The position numbers and the translations under genes are program-made. A DNA stretch of 51,198 nucleotides from a virus: IMG/VR virus record IMGVR_UViG_3300035162_002988, positions 1 through 51,198 of that record. One strand, written 5' to 3'. The notes under the pieces are model-generated. The model was not told the DNA's origin, made no database searches, and saw only the letters and a program-made list of their open reading frames with translations. How positions within the stretch are numbered: the stretch's first letter is position 1; the number at the start of each line of letters is the position of its first letter. This document shows, one piece after another, positions 1-11,400 of this stretch.

Positions 1-141
1 AATGAATCTTTTCCCATACGTTGGAAGTTATTTAAAGCTTATGTACATAAACACTTACCGAGCGTTACGTTATACAAACCTCAAAATCAAAAGGAATGCG
101 AAGAAACCGTGAACTTAATTCTTTCGAAAAGAAAGATGTAG
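1..141 (+). CDS. 3' end of an unidentified gene (partial)
   Basis: The frame is open from the first base and stops at TAG 139-141, giving 46 residues that start NESFPIRWKLF and end ILSKRKM. It is the C-terminal end of a gene whose body lies outside the window. The next small gene starts inside it at 96, a long overlap, which is common in this phage. Too little remains to name a family. It is basic with no membrane segment. By strand and position it belongs to the operon that carries the ribonucleotide reductase. Confidence 0.45.
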   Translation, partial: NESFPIRWKLFKAYVHKHLPSVTLYKPQNQKECEETVNLILSKRKM

Positions 142-269
142 CAAGAAGAAAATATGCTGAACGACAATTGCAAAAATTTATTGATTGGAGTGTAGCATCT
201 AAAGGATATTTAAAATATAAAGAATTAATAGAATATGAAAGAAAGTACTCTGCTAGAAATGCAGAATAA
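96..269 (+). CDS. Small basic hypothetical protein, 57 aa
   Basis: An ATG at 96 opens a 57-residue frame ending at TAA 267-269. The product begins MRRNRELNSFEKKD and is rich in Lys, Arg and Tyr, with a predicted helical stretch (ARRKYAERQLQKFIDW). It overlaps the gene before it by 46 nt and the next gene by 11 to 35 nt, depending on that gene's start. The tight overlap on both sides is the main reason to accept it. No family recognised. Translational coupling within a small nucleotide-metabolism operon is likely. Confidence 0.5.
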   Translation: MRRNRELNSFEKKDVARRKYAERQLQKFIDWSVASKGYLKYKELIEYERKYSARNAE

Positions 270-456
270 AATAAAAGCGTTGACCAACGTAGTTCAACAT
301 ATACTAAATGACCAAACTCAGCTAAATGATTTAGCTATAGGAACATTAGAAACTTTAAAGCTAATGCCTGGTTATGATAAGGCTATAGAGTTTTTAAAAA
401 AAGAAATAACAAATAAAGAAAATAAAGATGGAGTTAAGCAACAAGATACTAAGTGA
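235..456 (+). CDS. Small helical hypothetical protein, 73 aa
   Basis: A 73-residue frame directly before, and overlapping by 29 nt, the ribonucleotide reductase gene. The product is almost entirely helical (LLEMQNKIKALTNVVQ, then AIEFLKKEITNK) with a charged C-terminal tail. A second ATG at 259 would give 65 residues and cut the overlap with the preceding gene to 11 nt, so that start is a real alternative. No catalytic motif is visible. Its place next to the reductase suggests a related role, but nothing in the sequence proves it. Confidence 0.55.
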   Translation: MKESTLLEMQNKIKALTNVVQHILNDQTQLNDLAIGTLETLKLMPGYDKAIEFLKKEITNKENKDGVKQQDTK

Positions 457-2290
457 TATAACTGTATATATGAAATACGCTAAGTTTGTTCCTGAACTAA
501 ATCGTAGAGAAACCTGGATAGAACTAGTAGATAGAAATAAAGCGATGCATATTAAAAAATATCCAGAGCTTTCAGAAAGAATAAATGAAGCTTATAAATT
601 AGTATATGATAAAAAGATTTTACCAAGCATGCGTTCGTTACAATTCGGAGGTAAACCGATTGAGATTAGCCCTAATCGTGTGTATAATTGCGCTTATTTA
701 CCAATTGACCACATTGATAGTTTCCACGAAACAATGTTCCTCTTGCTTGGAGGTACAGGAGTTGGATACTCTGTACAAAACCACCATGTAAAGCAAATGC
801 CGCCAGTTAATCAACCTTATTCTAAAAGAACTAGAAGGTTTTTAATTGGTGATAGTATTGAAGGTTGGGCAGATGCAATTAAAGTTCTTATGAAGTCTTA
901 TATGGGCGACAAAAGAAGTTCTACTGTAGAGTTTGACTATTCAGATATTAGAGCTAAAGGCGCACAGCTAGTAACATCAGGTGGTAAAGCACCAGGACCT
1001 CAGCCATTAAAAGAATGTATATTAAAGATTAAAGGTATATTTGATGCTAAAGACGATGGTATGCCTTTGACAACAGTTGAAGCTCATGATATAGTGTGTC
1101 ACATAGCTGACTCAGTACTAGCTGGTGGAATACGTAGAGCAGCTTTAATTAGTTTGTTTTCTGCTGAAGACAGCGAAATGATTAGTTGCAAGTCTGGAAG
1201 TTGGTGGGAAACAAATCCACAAAGAGGTAGAGCTAATAACTCCGCTGTTCTTATGAGACACAAAGTAACGCAAGGTTTTTTTATGGATCTTTGGAAACGT
1301 GTAGAGCTATCAGGATCAGGTGAGCCTGGTATATATCTTAATAACGATAAAGACTGGGGTACAAACCCTTGTTGTGAAATAGCATTAAGACCTTTTCAGT
1401 TTTGTAACTTATGTGAAGTAAATGCTAGTGATATAGAATCACAAGATGATTTAAACGAAAGAGTTAAGCATGCTAGCTTTATAGGTACACTACAGGCTGG
1501 TTATACTGACTTTCATTATTTAAGAGATGTATGGAAAGATACGACAGAGAAGGACGCGCTTATCGGTGTATCAATGACAGGGATCGCGAGTGCCGCTGTG
1601 CTGCCGTTGGATATGAAGGCCGCTGCAAGTATAGTAAAAAGAGAGAATACAAAAACAGCTAAAGCTATTGGTATTAATCCAGCTGCAAGATGTACAACCG
1701 TGAAGCCTGCTGGGACAACATCTCTGGCATTAGGAACTTCATCTGGTATTCATGCGTGGCATGCTGATTATTATACGCGTAGAATCAGAGTTGGTAAAAA
1801 TGAGTCTATGTATAAATATTTATCTACTAACCACCCTGAGCTTATTGAAGATGAGTTTTTTAGACCTCATGACACTGCTGTAATTAGTATACCACAGAAA
1901 GCACCTGAAGGTTCTATACTAAGAGATGAATCACCTTTTGACTTGCTTGAACGTATAAAGAAAGTTGCTACTGAGTGGGTTAAGCCTGGTCACAGAAAAG
2001 GATCTAACACTCACAATGTTTCAGCTACTGTTAGCTTGAAACAAGAAGAGTGGGATCAAGCAGGGAGATGGATGTGGGAAAACAGAGACCACTATAATGG
2101 TTTGTCTGTACTACCTTATGACGGTGGGACTTATACTCAAGCACCATTTGAAGACATAAGCAAAGTACAATACGATATGGCTATGAATCATCTAAAAGAT
2201 ATTGATCTTAGTAAAATTGTAGAAACAGAAGACGAAACAGACCTTGCAGGAGAATTAGCTTGTGCAGGCGATAATTGTGAAATAAAATAA
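428..2290 (+). CDS. Adenosylcobalamin-dependent (class II) ribonucleotide reductase
   Basis: Converts ribonucleotides to deoxyribonucleotides using a cobalamin-derived thiyl radical, supplying DNA precursors for phage replication. At 620 residues it is shorter than the roughly 740-residue Lactobacillus RTPR. The redox set is complete: Cys88 in NCAYLP, Cys315 in NPCCE (thiyl radical position, with Asn313 and Glu317), Cys326 eleven residues on, and the C-terminal pair Cys612/Cys617 spaced CxxxxC for re-reduction. Further family stretches are GGTGVGYS near 108-114 and KPAGTTS in the second half. No second subunit is needed in this class, and none is seen. It overlaps the upstream small gene by 29 nt and is followed by a CxxC micropeptide. 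A short stretch near 1555-1625 is unusually GC-rich compared with the rest of the gene. Confidence 0.95.
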   Translation: MELSNKILSDITVYMKYAKFVPELNRRETWIELVDRNKAMHIKKYPELSERINEAYKLVYDKKILPSMRSLQFGGKPIEISPNRVYNCAYLPIDHIDSFHETMFLLLGGTGVGYSVQNHHVKQMPPVNQPYSKRTRRFLIGDSIEGWADAIKVLMKSYMGDKRSSTVEFDYSDIRAKGAQLVTSGGKAPGPQPLKECILKIKGIFDAKDDGMPLTTVEAHDIVCHIADSVLAGGIRRAALISLFSAEDSEMISCKSGSWWETNPQRGRANNSAVLMRHKVTQGFFMDLWKRVELSGSGEPGIYLNNDKDWGTNPCCEIALRPFQFCNLCEVNASDIESQDDLNERVKHASFIGTLQAGYTDFHYLRDVWKDTTEKDALIGVSMTGIASAAVLPLDMKAAASIVKRENTKTAKAIGINPAARCTTVKPAGTTSLALGTSSGIHAWHADYYTRRIRVGKNESMYKYLSTNHPELIEDEFFRPHDTAVISIPQKAPEGSILRDESPFDLLERIKKVATEWVKPGHRKGSNTHNVSATVSLKQEEWDQAGRWMWENRDHYNGLSVLPYDGGTYTQAPFEDISKVQYDMAMNHLKDIDLSKIVETEDETDLAGELACAGDNCEIK

Positions 2291-2299
2291 AATAAAAAT

Positions 2300-2347
2300 A
2301 TGTGTGGATTATGTCTAGGCGGTATTTGCGAATACTGTAACAGTTAA
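2300..2347 (+). CDS. 15-residue CxxC/CxxC micropeptide after RNR
   Basis: A tiny frame, MCGLCLGGICEYCNS, lies nine bases after the reductase stop. The cysteines at 2, 5, 10 and 13 form two CxxC pairs (CGLC and CEYC). The start codon is preceded by an unbroken A-rich leader (AAAATAAAATAAAAAT) like those of confirmed genes in this phage, and a terminator follows directly. It could be a metal-binding or redox peptide; a role in reducing the reductase would be speculative. It may instead be a chance frame, since 15 codons are too few for a statistical case. The main support is four cysteines in fifteen residues plus a proper leader. Confidence 0.4.
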   Translation: MCGLCLGGICEYCNS

Positions 2348-2353
2348 AATATA

Positions 2354-2386
2354 AAAAGGGGAAGTCGTAATGACCTCCCCTTTTTT
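2354..2386. terminator. Bidirectional terminator between converging operons
   Basis: Stem AAAAGGGGAAGTC / GACCTCCCCTTTT with one mismatch and a five-base loop. A T-run follows on the + strand (2381-2386), and an A-run before the stem gives a T-run on the - strand. It sits after the reductase/micropeptide operon (+) and after the 3306-residue gene (-), so it can stop transcription from both sides. Confidence 0.85.
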
Positions 2387-2429
2387 GGTTACAGGAACTT
2401 TGGGTATGGTGCCCAGTTTTTTTTTGTTC

Positions 2430-5400
2430 CTATTTTATAGCAAATGGATTATTATCTTTCTTTTTTGTTATAGCAAATGGATTATTACTTTTATTTTTAT
2501 TTACAGCAAAAGGACCTTTCTTTTTATCTTTTTTACTATCATCACCTTTATCTTGTAGTTGCCACTCTGGCCAACCTAATATCATTGCTACAGACATCCA
2601 AGCTTCTGTGTCTTCATCAAAAGCAGATATTAAATTATTAGTTTTACTTATAACCCTATCTAAAGGAACATTAGTAACTGCAGTTATAACTTTAGCACCT
2701 GACTCATATGCTGGATTATTCAAAGCAAAACCTTTTTCAAATACCTCTTCTCTTTTCTTTTTATTATCAAAAGGATAAGCAGCAGATTTAAATCTTCCTA
2801 ATTTACTTTTTATAGCTGGTGAAAATTCTAATAATTTAATCCAAGCATCTACATATTCAGGTCTATCTTTTTGAGATCTTCTATATATATCTATACCTAA
2901 ATTTTTAAGAACTTGAATAGTAACACCACCCACACCTAAACCTCTTAAACTAGAGTCTAACATACCATTAGCCGCATTAACTATTTTCTTTTGTTCATCG
3001 TCAGATATATCTGAATCTCCAAAACCTAAAGAAAACAAACCTTGTTGTAATGCATTAAACACCATATTTTGTATTGCCGCATAGTATATTATTCTTGATA
3101 CTCTAACTCTATTACTTTGAGCTAAAGTTTTACCTGGCATAGCTCTTTTGTTTGCAATGTCTTGAACATCTCTCTTTTGCATACGAGCATATTGCATTGG
3201 AGTATTTACATATTGTAATATAACTCTACCTAAATCACTAGATTGCTGTGCTGATATTTTACTAGGGTCAGAAGATTGTTGTGATTTTTCTGATTCAGCT
3301 CTCCAGTCTATCAAAGCTTGTTTATTAGCTTCAGCTTCAGACATACCTTTGTTTCTCATTAAGTCTTTAACTCTATTTCTATAATAAGAAGCACCACCAA
3401 AAGCTATAGCAAAACTATCCGCGTATTTAGTAGGTGCATAACCTTTTTCAAGTATGTAACTTAAAACAGCTTTAGCTTTATTCTTAGATGTTTTAGCAGC
3501 GTTAGCTATTTCAGACTCTGATATATTAAGCTTTAACCCGTTACGTCTATCTTTTAAATAATCAGAATTAATTAATTGTTTAAAATCTTTCCAAAACTGA
3601 GGTTGATTAGCAAAAGCTTTACCTGCTTGAAAAGGATTATTAAAACTCCAGTTAACAAAGTTAGCTGCTGATATAGTTTGTAATAATGCTGATCTAGCAT
3701 TTATAAACATAGTAACACCAGTAGAGTTGTTTATATAATCAAGAACTTGATTGCTTAATCTATTTCCTCCCGCTACTCTATTACTACCTTTTTTCATCCT
3801 AGATAAAGAGTTTTCTACAGCTTCTCTATACTTCTTACCATAAGCAGCTTCTAGTTTATTTAAATTGTCTTTACTAAAAACAACATCTACATTTTCGTTC
3901 CAAGTCTCTAAATACTTACCTCGCTTAGTAGTGTTAAGTATATCTACTAGATCTGTTGTTATAGTTCCATTAGCCCAACCTTCACCTGGTTTAGAATAAC
4001 CATCACCTTTAGTTATAGATAATATTTCATCAGCAAATACTTTTAACTTAGGATCTTTTTCTACTATATCAGAAAGTTCTTTTAAATCTGTTTTAGAAAG
4101 CCCTGGTATTTTCTCTCCAACTTTGTTCCATAAATAAACTCTTACCGCTTGTTCATTAGTAAAGCCTGATTCTGTCTCTTTTTTTAAATCTTTAGGTACA
4201 TCTAACTGTTTTTTCAAAGCTTTAAAATCAGACATAAGATTTACTCTCGATGTAGATAAGTTAGTCATTGCTCTAGTATAAGGATCAAGTAAAGCATCTT
4301 GATAAAACTTCATAGCTTTTTCACCTTTTCTGCCTTTAGGTAATGTAGTATAAAGTAAACCTAAAAAGTCTTCAGCTGAAGGTGGTATAAAGAATTTCTG
4401 CCCTTTCTTCTTGCCGCCTCTTACTTGAGCTTTAACATCTGAAAATATTTTTACAGCATCTATACCTGTTGACTGTTCTATTATCTCGTTAAATGTAGTG
4501 TTCATTTTCTCGCTAGTATTTAATCTAGCTTTTTGAACTTTTGATTTAACATCTATAACGTTTAGTGCTTTTTCAACTGGAGCTACTTGCTTTTTTCTAG
4601 GTTTAGTTATTTCAAAATCATAACTGCTTTTATCTGGTGTTATAAAATCATTGCTTTCCCATATATCTGTTTCCCAACCTAGTTTTTTAGCAACTCTATC
4701 CATTAACGTAGTGTATAGCTTAACTCTACTTGTTTCTGATTTAAGAGAAGAAAACTCAAGTCTTTTTATTTTAGGTGTTTTACCTACTACATCTAACAAG
4801 CCATTATAAACAGTTCTAATAACTTTAACAGCATCACCTGTTCCAGTCATATCTATTCTACCACCTAAGTTAAATTCCACATCAAAACTTCCTTTGCTGT
4901 CTCTAGCGTCTAAATTGAAATTATATTTTTTCTTACCTATATTAAAAGTAGTTTTTATGTTACCAGCTTTATCTGTTTTCCAATCTAACTCTTTTGTTTT
5001 CTTTTCACTAAAATTAATTTTATTTTCTTTAGCTAACTGAACTTTAGATTTAACATCAAGTTGTGACATTGCTGTTTTAACTGCTTTAACATTTTGAGGC
5101 GCATCATCTGCAAAATAGAAATCATTATAACCTTCTGCAGCTTTGTCTATTATCCAGTTAGCTTTAGCTTCACCATCAGACTTACCTAATCCAGTTATGT
5201 TCTCTAAAGGTATTTCAACACCCATAGCTTTCATAAATTCAAATATGGCTTGTTGAGATTCTGGTGCACGAGCAGTTAATATAAACAAATCTCTTTCACC
5301 TGGTGCTTCTTTAAGTTTCTTTATTAAATCAAATAACGGACCTTTTTTACCTTCAACAACTTTATTAAAGTCTGTAAAATCCATTTCATAACCTTGATCT

Positions 5401-8400
5401 ATAAGTTCCATACCTTTTTCAGCAAACTCTTCTGCTGTGAGTTCTATTCTTTTACCTTCTCTTTCTGCAAATACTTTGCTATTTGTTTTAGCTACAGTAT
5501 CGTCAAAATCAAATATTCTAATCTTTTTCTTAGGCATATTAGGACGATCAGCCATTTGCAAAGCTTTGTCTATAGTTCTAGCTTTTTTAACTAGCTCTTC
5601 AGTAGTCATCTTTTCACTAGTGTTCATGACACCTGGCTCATCAAGTATTTCTATGTTATTTTTTTTGACTCTTTTAAACTCTTTTTCGTACTCTATTTTT
5701 TGTATAGATCTTATTACATCTTCGGTAACTTTGTTTTTAGGAATATCTTTAAGAGCTTCTAATACTATTTTATTTCCATATTGATTTTGTAATAATTCTA
5801 AAACTGTTTTACCTTTATTAGGACCTCCTAAAATTATTTGATTAATAGCTGATCCATCTGCAAATGTATTAGCTAAGTAATTTTCTGAAGACATTTTACC
5901 TGCACCACCTCTAGCTGGATCATCTTTAAACCTTTGTGTCTCTCTTGATATTAAAGCTTGTTTAAATTGATCTGTTAAATTTCTTAATTGCTCTTTAAAA
6001 CCTGTTTTGTTTTTACCTTTATATTTTTTTAATAAACCTATAAAATTTTGATTAGCAGCTAAAAGATCTGTTTGATGCTCATTGTGAGTTCTTCCTTTTA
6101 CTTCTTGCTCAGTTGGTCTAGTTGTAGCACTTTCCATACTAGCCATTCCTTTAAATAAACCAGTAGCTGCGTTTGTTTGTTGTTGGAGAAAATTTGATAT
6201 ATCTTTTAAAGCAAGAGTTTTATCTTTAGATTTGAAATAATAATCTGACAAGCTTTCATAGGCCACATTTAACAGCTCGCTATTAGCTTCCATTGTTTTC
6301 TCATAACCATCAACAGAATTTCTAAGTTCTGGATGTGTTAAGTCATTTCTTATATCTCTAACAAAATTTTCTATATTGTAATTAGAATCTTTATTTAATT
6401 TATCTGCATATTCTTCTCCTAATTTTTTTATACCTTTTGTAGAGTAATCCCATTTAGGTTGCCAAGCGTATTTAATTTTTTCAAATCTTTTAGTAGGCTT
6501 AATAGCATCTTTAGCTTCTCTTTCTAAAAGTCTTTCTATTGCTTGAACATCACTGATAGATCTCGCTATTTTGCTTTGTTCACTTTTTGTGTAATTAAAA
6601 TCAGGCTTATATTTTATAGGAACCTCAACTTTTACATTCTTACCATTAACATTTCTATCTTTTTTTACAGTTAAAGCCTCTACCTCAGCTTTAGTTGCTA
6701 ATTGAGTTTTAGCTAAGACACTAGGAGTAATATTACCTTTAGAGTTCATTCTAGGTATACTAGTCATAGCATTACCAAAACCTAAGGTAGCAGCCAAAGA
6801 AGAAGTAATATCTTTAGATAAATTTTCTAATCCACCTAATTTTTTAACTATATTATCTACAAATTTATTTCCAAAATTTCTATAATTAGCTATATTTTCT
6901 GATGATAATTTTTCTTGAAGAGGAATATTCTCTATTTTATTAACTTTAGACCAGTTTCTCCACTTAAGTCCAGAATCTTCTATGTCTTTTAGTATTTCTT
7001 CTTTACTTAAATCAGGATTGTTTTCTACTATTTCATCAGCTAAAGCTTCGGTAGCTTTTTTATCTGATTTAATTATATTGTCAATAACTTTTTTATTAGA
7101 TAAATCTATAGAATAAGCTTTACTTATTTCTTCTACAGCTTCTTTAGGTAATTTAAATATTGATTTAACAACTTCATTTTCTTTTTTATCAAGTTTTAAA
7201 TCTTTTATATTTTTAGAATTAAATTCTAAATCAAAATTACTTCTTTTTAATTCAGTAGCTTTAGCTATCTTTTCAGACATAGATAACTTACTAGAAGAAG
7301 ATTTAATATCTGCTATTAATTGTTTCTCAGCAGCTGTTTCTGCAGGAAGCTTAGTTCTTTTAGCTTGATTAGATACTGCCATAGTTTCTACTAGTGACAT
7401 ACCTTTAACAAGCTGAGCTATATTTCTATTGTACTTGCTTGGTAAATCATCAGTCTTTACATCTGCTAATATATCTTTTAAAACTTTATCTATAACCTCA
7501 TTAGTTGGTTTTCTAAACTCTGGCTTTATCTTATAAACTTTTTGAACTTGACTTGTTTTACCTTTACCTCTACCGCTAGGGCTAGTCATTACTCCAGTAG
7601 GATCTACAAACTGCTCATAGAAATAATCATATATTCTGTCTGGTAATCTTATTCCTCTACCAACAACATCTGGAGACACTTGTATGTTCTCTCCTTTTAC
7701 GTTTATAATTGATTGTGGAGTATTAACATTGTATTCAGGTAAAGATGCATTTAAAAATCTTCTTAAATTGTTTTTATCTTTAAAGTAATCTCTTAAAGAT
7801 ACAAAGTCTTTTGCATCTACAATACCTTTTTTACCTGCATCTAATTGTTTCGGAGTAATCTTTTTACCTTTTAAATCAATTATTTTTATTGTAGGTAGAA
7901 CGTTTTTAGAAGGGTTACTAACTTTAGTTCCATCAGGTATATTAAACAATAATTCAGCTACTTTACCTAACTGTTCTTTAGGCGTACCGCCAAAACCTTT
8001 AATTCTAGCTTTTTCTAATTTCTCAGGATTAGATCTTAAGTCTTCAAATACCTCTATAATTTCTTTTTGTTTGGCTTTAGCTTCTTTACCTTCAAATACA
8101 CTTACTAGTCTTTCTGTTTCTTTAATTTCAGATTCTTTATCAACTAAATCAGTCTCAGGAGTTTTTGTATCAGCTACCTCTACTGTTAAATCATCTATTC
8201 TAACATTTTCGTTAGGTTTAAATTTTTCTACATACTTAGGTAATATACGCTCTGCTATTTTATTCATGTAAGTACTAACTTCTGCTTTAGCAGGGTCATA
8301 GTTTCTAGTAAAACTGTCAAACTCTAAAACTAAAAGATCAGCTATACCTTCGGTAATTTTAGGATTTTTAGTATCAACAGGTACTTTTCTTTTACCTATA

Positions 8401-11400
8401 CTAGCTATTCTTTTTAAAGCTGCTATACCACTAGCCGTGTACTGTTGTATTAACTTTCCAAGATCTTCTCTTGATATTTTATTTTCTTTATATTCTTTAG
8501 TTAAATCTTTCAAATTTTTTTCTGAAAGATTAATAGGAGTATCTCCTTCTTTTACAAGCTCTTTGTAGTTATCTAAAGCTTCTTTAACTTTGGCTTTACC
8601 TTCAGGTGTTTGTTCTACGCCTTTAGCAAAATAATCTACAACATCAGCGCCATTGTTTAATTTAGTAACTACATCTGCGTTCACGTTCTTAAACTCAACA
8701 CCTTCTATTAAGCTGTTTAATTTACCTTCATTTTGTAGTTCTAAATATTCATTTATAAATTCTTTTTCTATTTGAATATTTCTCCCGCCTCTCTTTTTAA
8801 GCTCTATATAGTCAGGTCTTAACTTCATTTCAGCTTCAACCCTATTGTATATACCTACATCCTTAAGTCTTTGTATAAATGAATCTATATATTCTATATC
8901 TTGTCTCTTAATAGTCTCTCTAGCTGCATATAAATCACCCTCAGCACCTGCTAATTCTCTAGCTCTAGCCTCAACAGATCTTGCATCAAATTTATTTTCA
9001 AAAACCCCATGGAAAACTTCATGTTTCTCAGTAGAACCTTTAAATCCTTGGCCTATTTTATATGTTTTTCCTCCTGACTCAAATCTAAACACACCACCTT
9101 CTAACATGGCGTCTTTGTTTATTACAAAAGTAGGTTTACCATCTATAGTAGTTTGAAAACCATAACCTATTGAAGTAGACTTTTGTTCTTCGCCTAGCTC
9201 TGATTTTAATTCTACATATTTTTTATTTGATAATCTTTTTATATCAAAACCTTCTCCTACAACTTGATCTACGTAATCAGATGTCTCTTTAATTCTTTGC
9301 TTTGCATCTCCTCTTGATAGATCAATTAAAATTCTTTGTTTTTCTTGCTGTATTTTTATTTGTTTTTCTGCTTGCTCAGTTTTAAATTTAAAAGCTGTTT
9401 CACTTAAGTTTTTACTATCGTACTGTTTCTTTAAATTTTCTTTTATGCCATTGTTTTGCATTTCTACAATACCACTTTCTATGTAAGATTCAAAGTTTTT
9501 ACTATCTGTTGCAAAAAATTCTTGAGCTTCGTTGTATGAAGTTTCAGCATGCTTAACTAAATTGGTTGCAGTTACCTCATCAAAGCCTAAGCCTTGAAGT
9601 TCTAATATAGGAGTAGCTCCACCATTAGCAAATCCAGCGTCTGTTAAGTTTTTAATATCTTTTGCATCTACACTATTACCAGCTTTTATAGAATTTAAAG
9701 TTAACTGTAAGTTCTTGTAAGTTTGGTTCCAATTTAATTTACCATCAGCACTTGCAAGTTCAGAGTCTAAAACTCTTTTTATACCTAATCTTTTGCCTAA
9801 AGCCTTTGTTTGAGCTATCTGATCTCTAGCTTGTTCTGGCGTTAATTCCGCATTAGTAGATATTTCATTAAGCTTTTTGTCAACAGCTTCTCTTATTTCA
9901 AAGAAAGACCAACTAGTTCTTCCGCCTTTTTTAGAACCTCTAGCTTCTAGTCCTATTTCCGATGCTAGTCTATTCCATTCAGGCATGTTTGTTTTGAGTT
10001 TAAGCATATCATACTCAAAATTCTTAACAGCATTAACCTTCATCTGACTTGGATGAGCAGCTGACATAAACATTAAAGCACCATATGTCTCTAAAAAGCT
10101 ATCGGCATCTGTTATATGGTGCCAAAGCTCACTCATATCCATATCAGCCTTACCAAATCCTAAATTCTCTTTTACTATATCAGCAACACCTGAGGTAAAT
10201 TCTCCTGACTTTATAGCACCAGCACTAAGAGCTGGTCTAGCAACAAACTTAACTGCTCCACCAAGTGTAGATCCACCAGGCATTCTATTAAAGAAGTTAA
10301 CAACATTACCAAGATATTTATTATTTTTAGCTGTAATAGCTAATCCTCCTTTTATTACTTCACCTAACCAATTAGTACCTAAATGACCTAGTTGAGAACC
10401 TACAGCAAAAGGTATTACAGGCATTTTTTCAGATCCTGTAAGATTGCTACCTATAGTATTACTACCTACTAAACCAGCTGACTCTTGAAAAGTACCAACT
10501 GAAAATTGCGCAAATCTAGTAGCAGCTCCTTCACTCATACCTAGTCTAGTAGTATTTGCAACTATTAAATCTGCTGCTCCAGCTGTTATTTTAGGTAGAT
10601 TAAGTACTCCACCTATTATACCCATACTAAAATAAACTTCAGCACCCATTTTAGCAAAACCAGGCATTTGAGCTAAAAGCTTTTCTTCAGAAAAATACTC
10701 TTCATTAGGCTGCTTTACATAGATCTCACCTGGCAAACCCATTTTTGCAATTTCTTTTTCTTTAGCTTCTATACCTAAATCATCTTGAAAAGCATATAGC
10801 AAAGTGTTTTGCATTTCATTTATACCTAAAGTTTCAAATCCAAAAACATTTTTAGTTTCTTTACCTAGTATGTCAAAACCTTCTTGCCTTTTGACCTTAG
10901 TTAAATCTGTGTTTAAACCTATAGCTGTCTGTATTGTTTGTAATTTTTTTAAAGCTTTATTATAGTCGTTAACTAATTTATTTCCACCTCTAGGTAGAAA
11001 ACTTAAATCTTCAGGGATAACACCTGTATTAGCTATTTGCTCTAAGTTTTTAAAATCATCTTTCAAAGACTTGTCACCATCTTCAGCCGGAATGCCTATG
11101 TTCATTAAAAACTCATTAGCTTTTTGAGTAGGTAAAGCTTGATCCATTATACCTTCTGACCCTTTAGCATACAGTAATTTTGCAAAAGAAGCTACGTCAT
11201 TGGCAGCAGAGTTATAAAGTTCAAATAGTTGATCAATACCAGTATTAGTATAAGCCTCTAACTCTTGCTTAGTTTCATCAATAACTTTTTTAACTTCTTC
11301 AGGTTTCAGACTTGATGGTAAGAATTGATTTAAAAACGAGTTGTTATTGTATTCTGATTTTTTAGTTCTTATAAGATTACCATCTTCATCTATTAAGTTT

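Noticed and set aside
606-791. 61-residue hydrophobic frame inside the reductase gene
   Set aside because: It lies wholly within the reductase coding region in another frame, and the reductase is certain from its catalytic cysteines.
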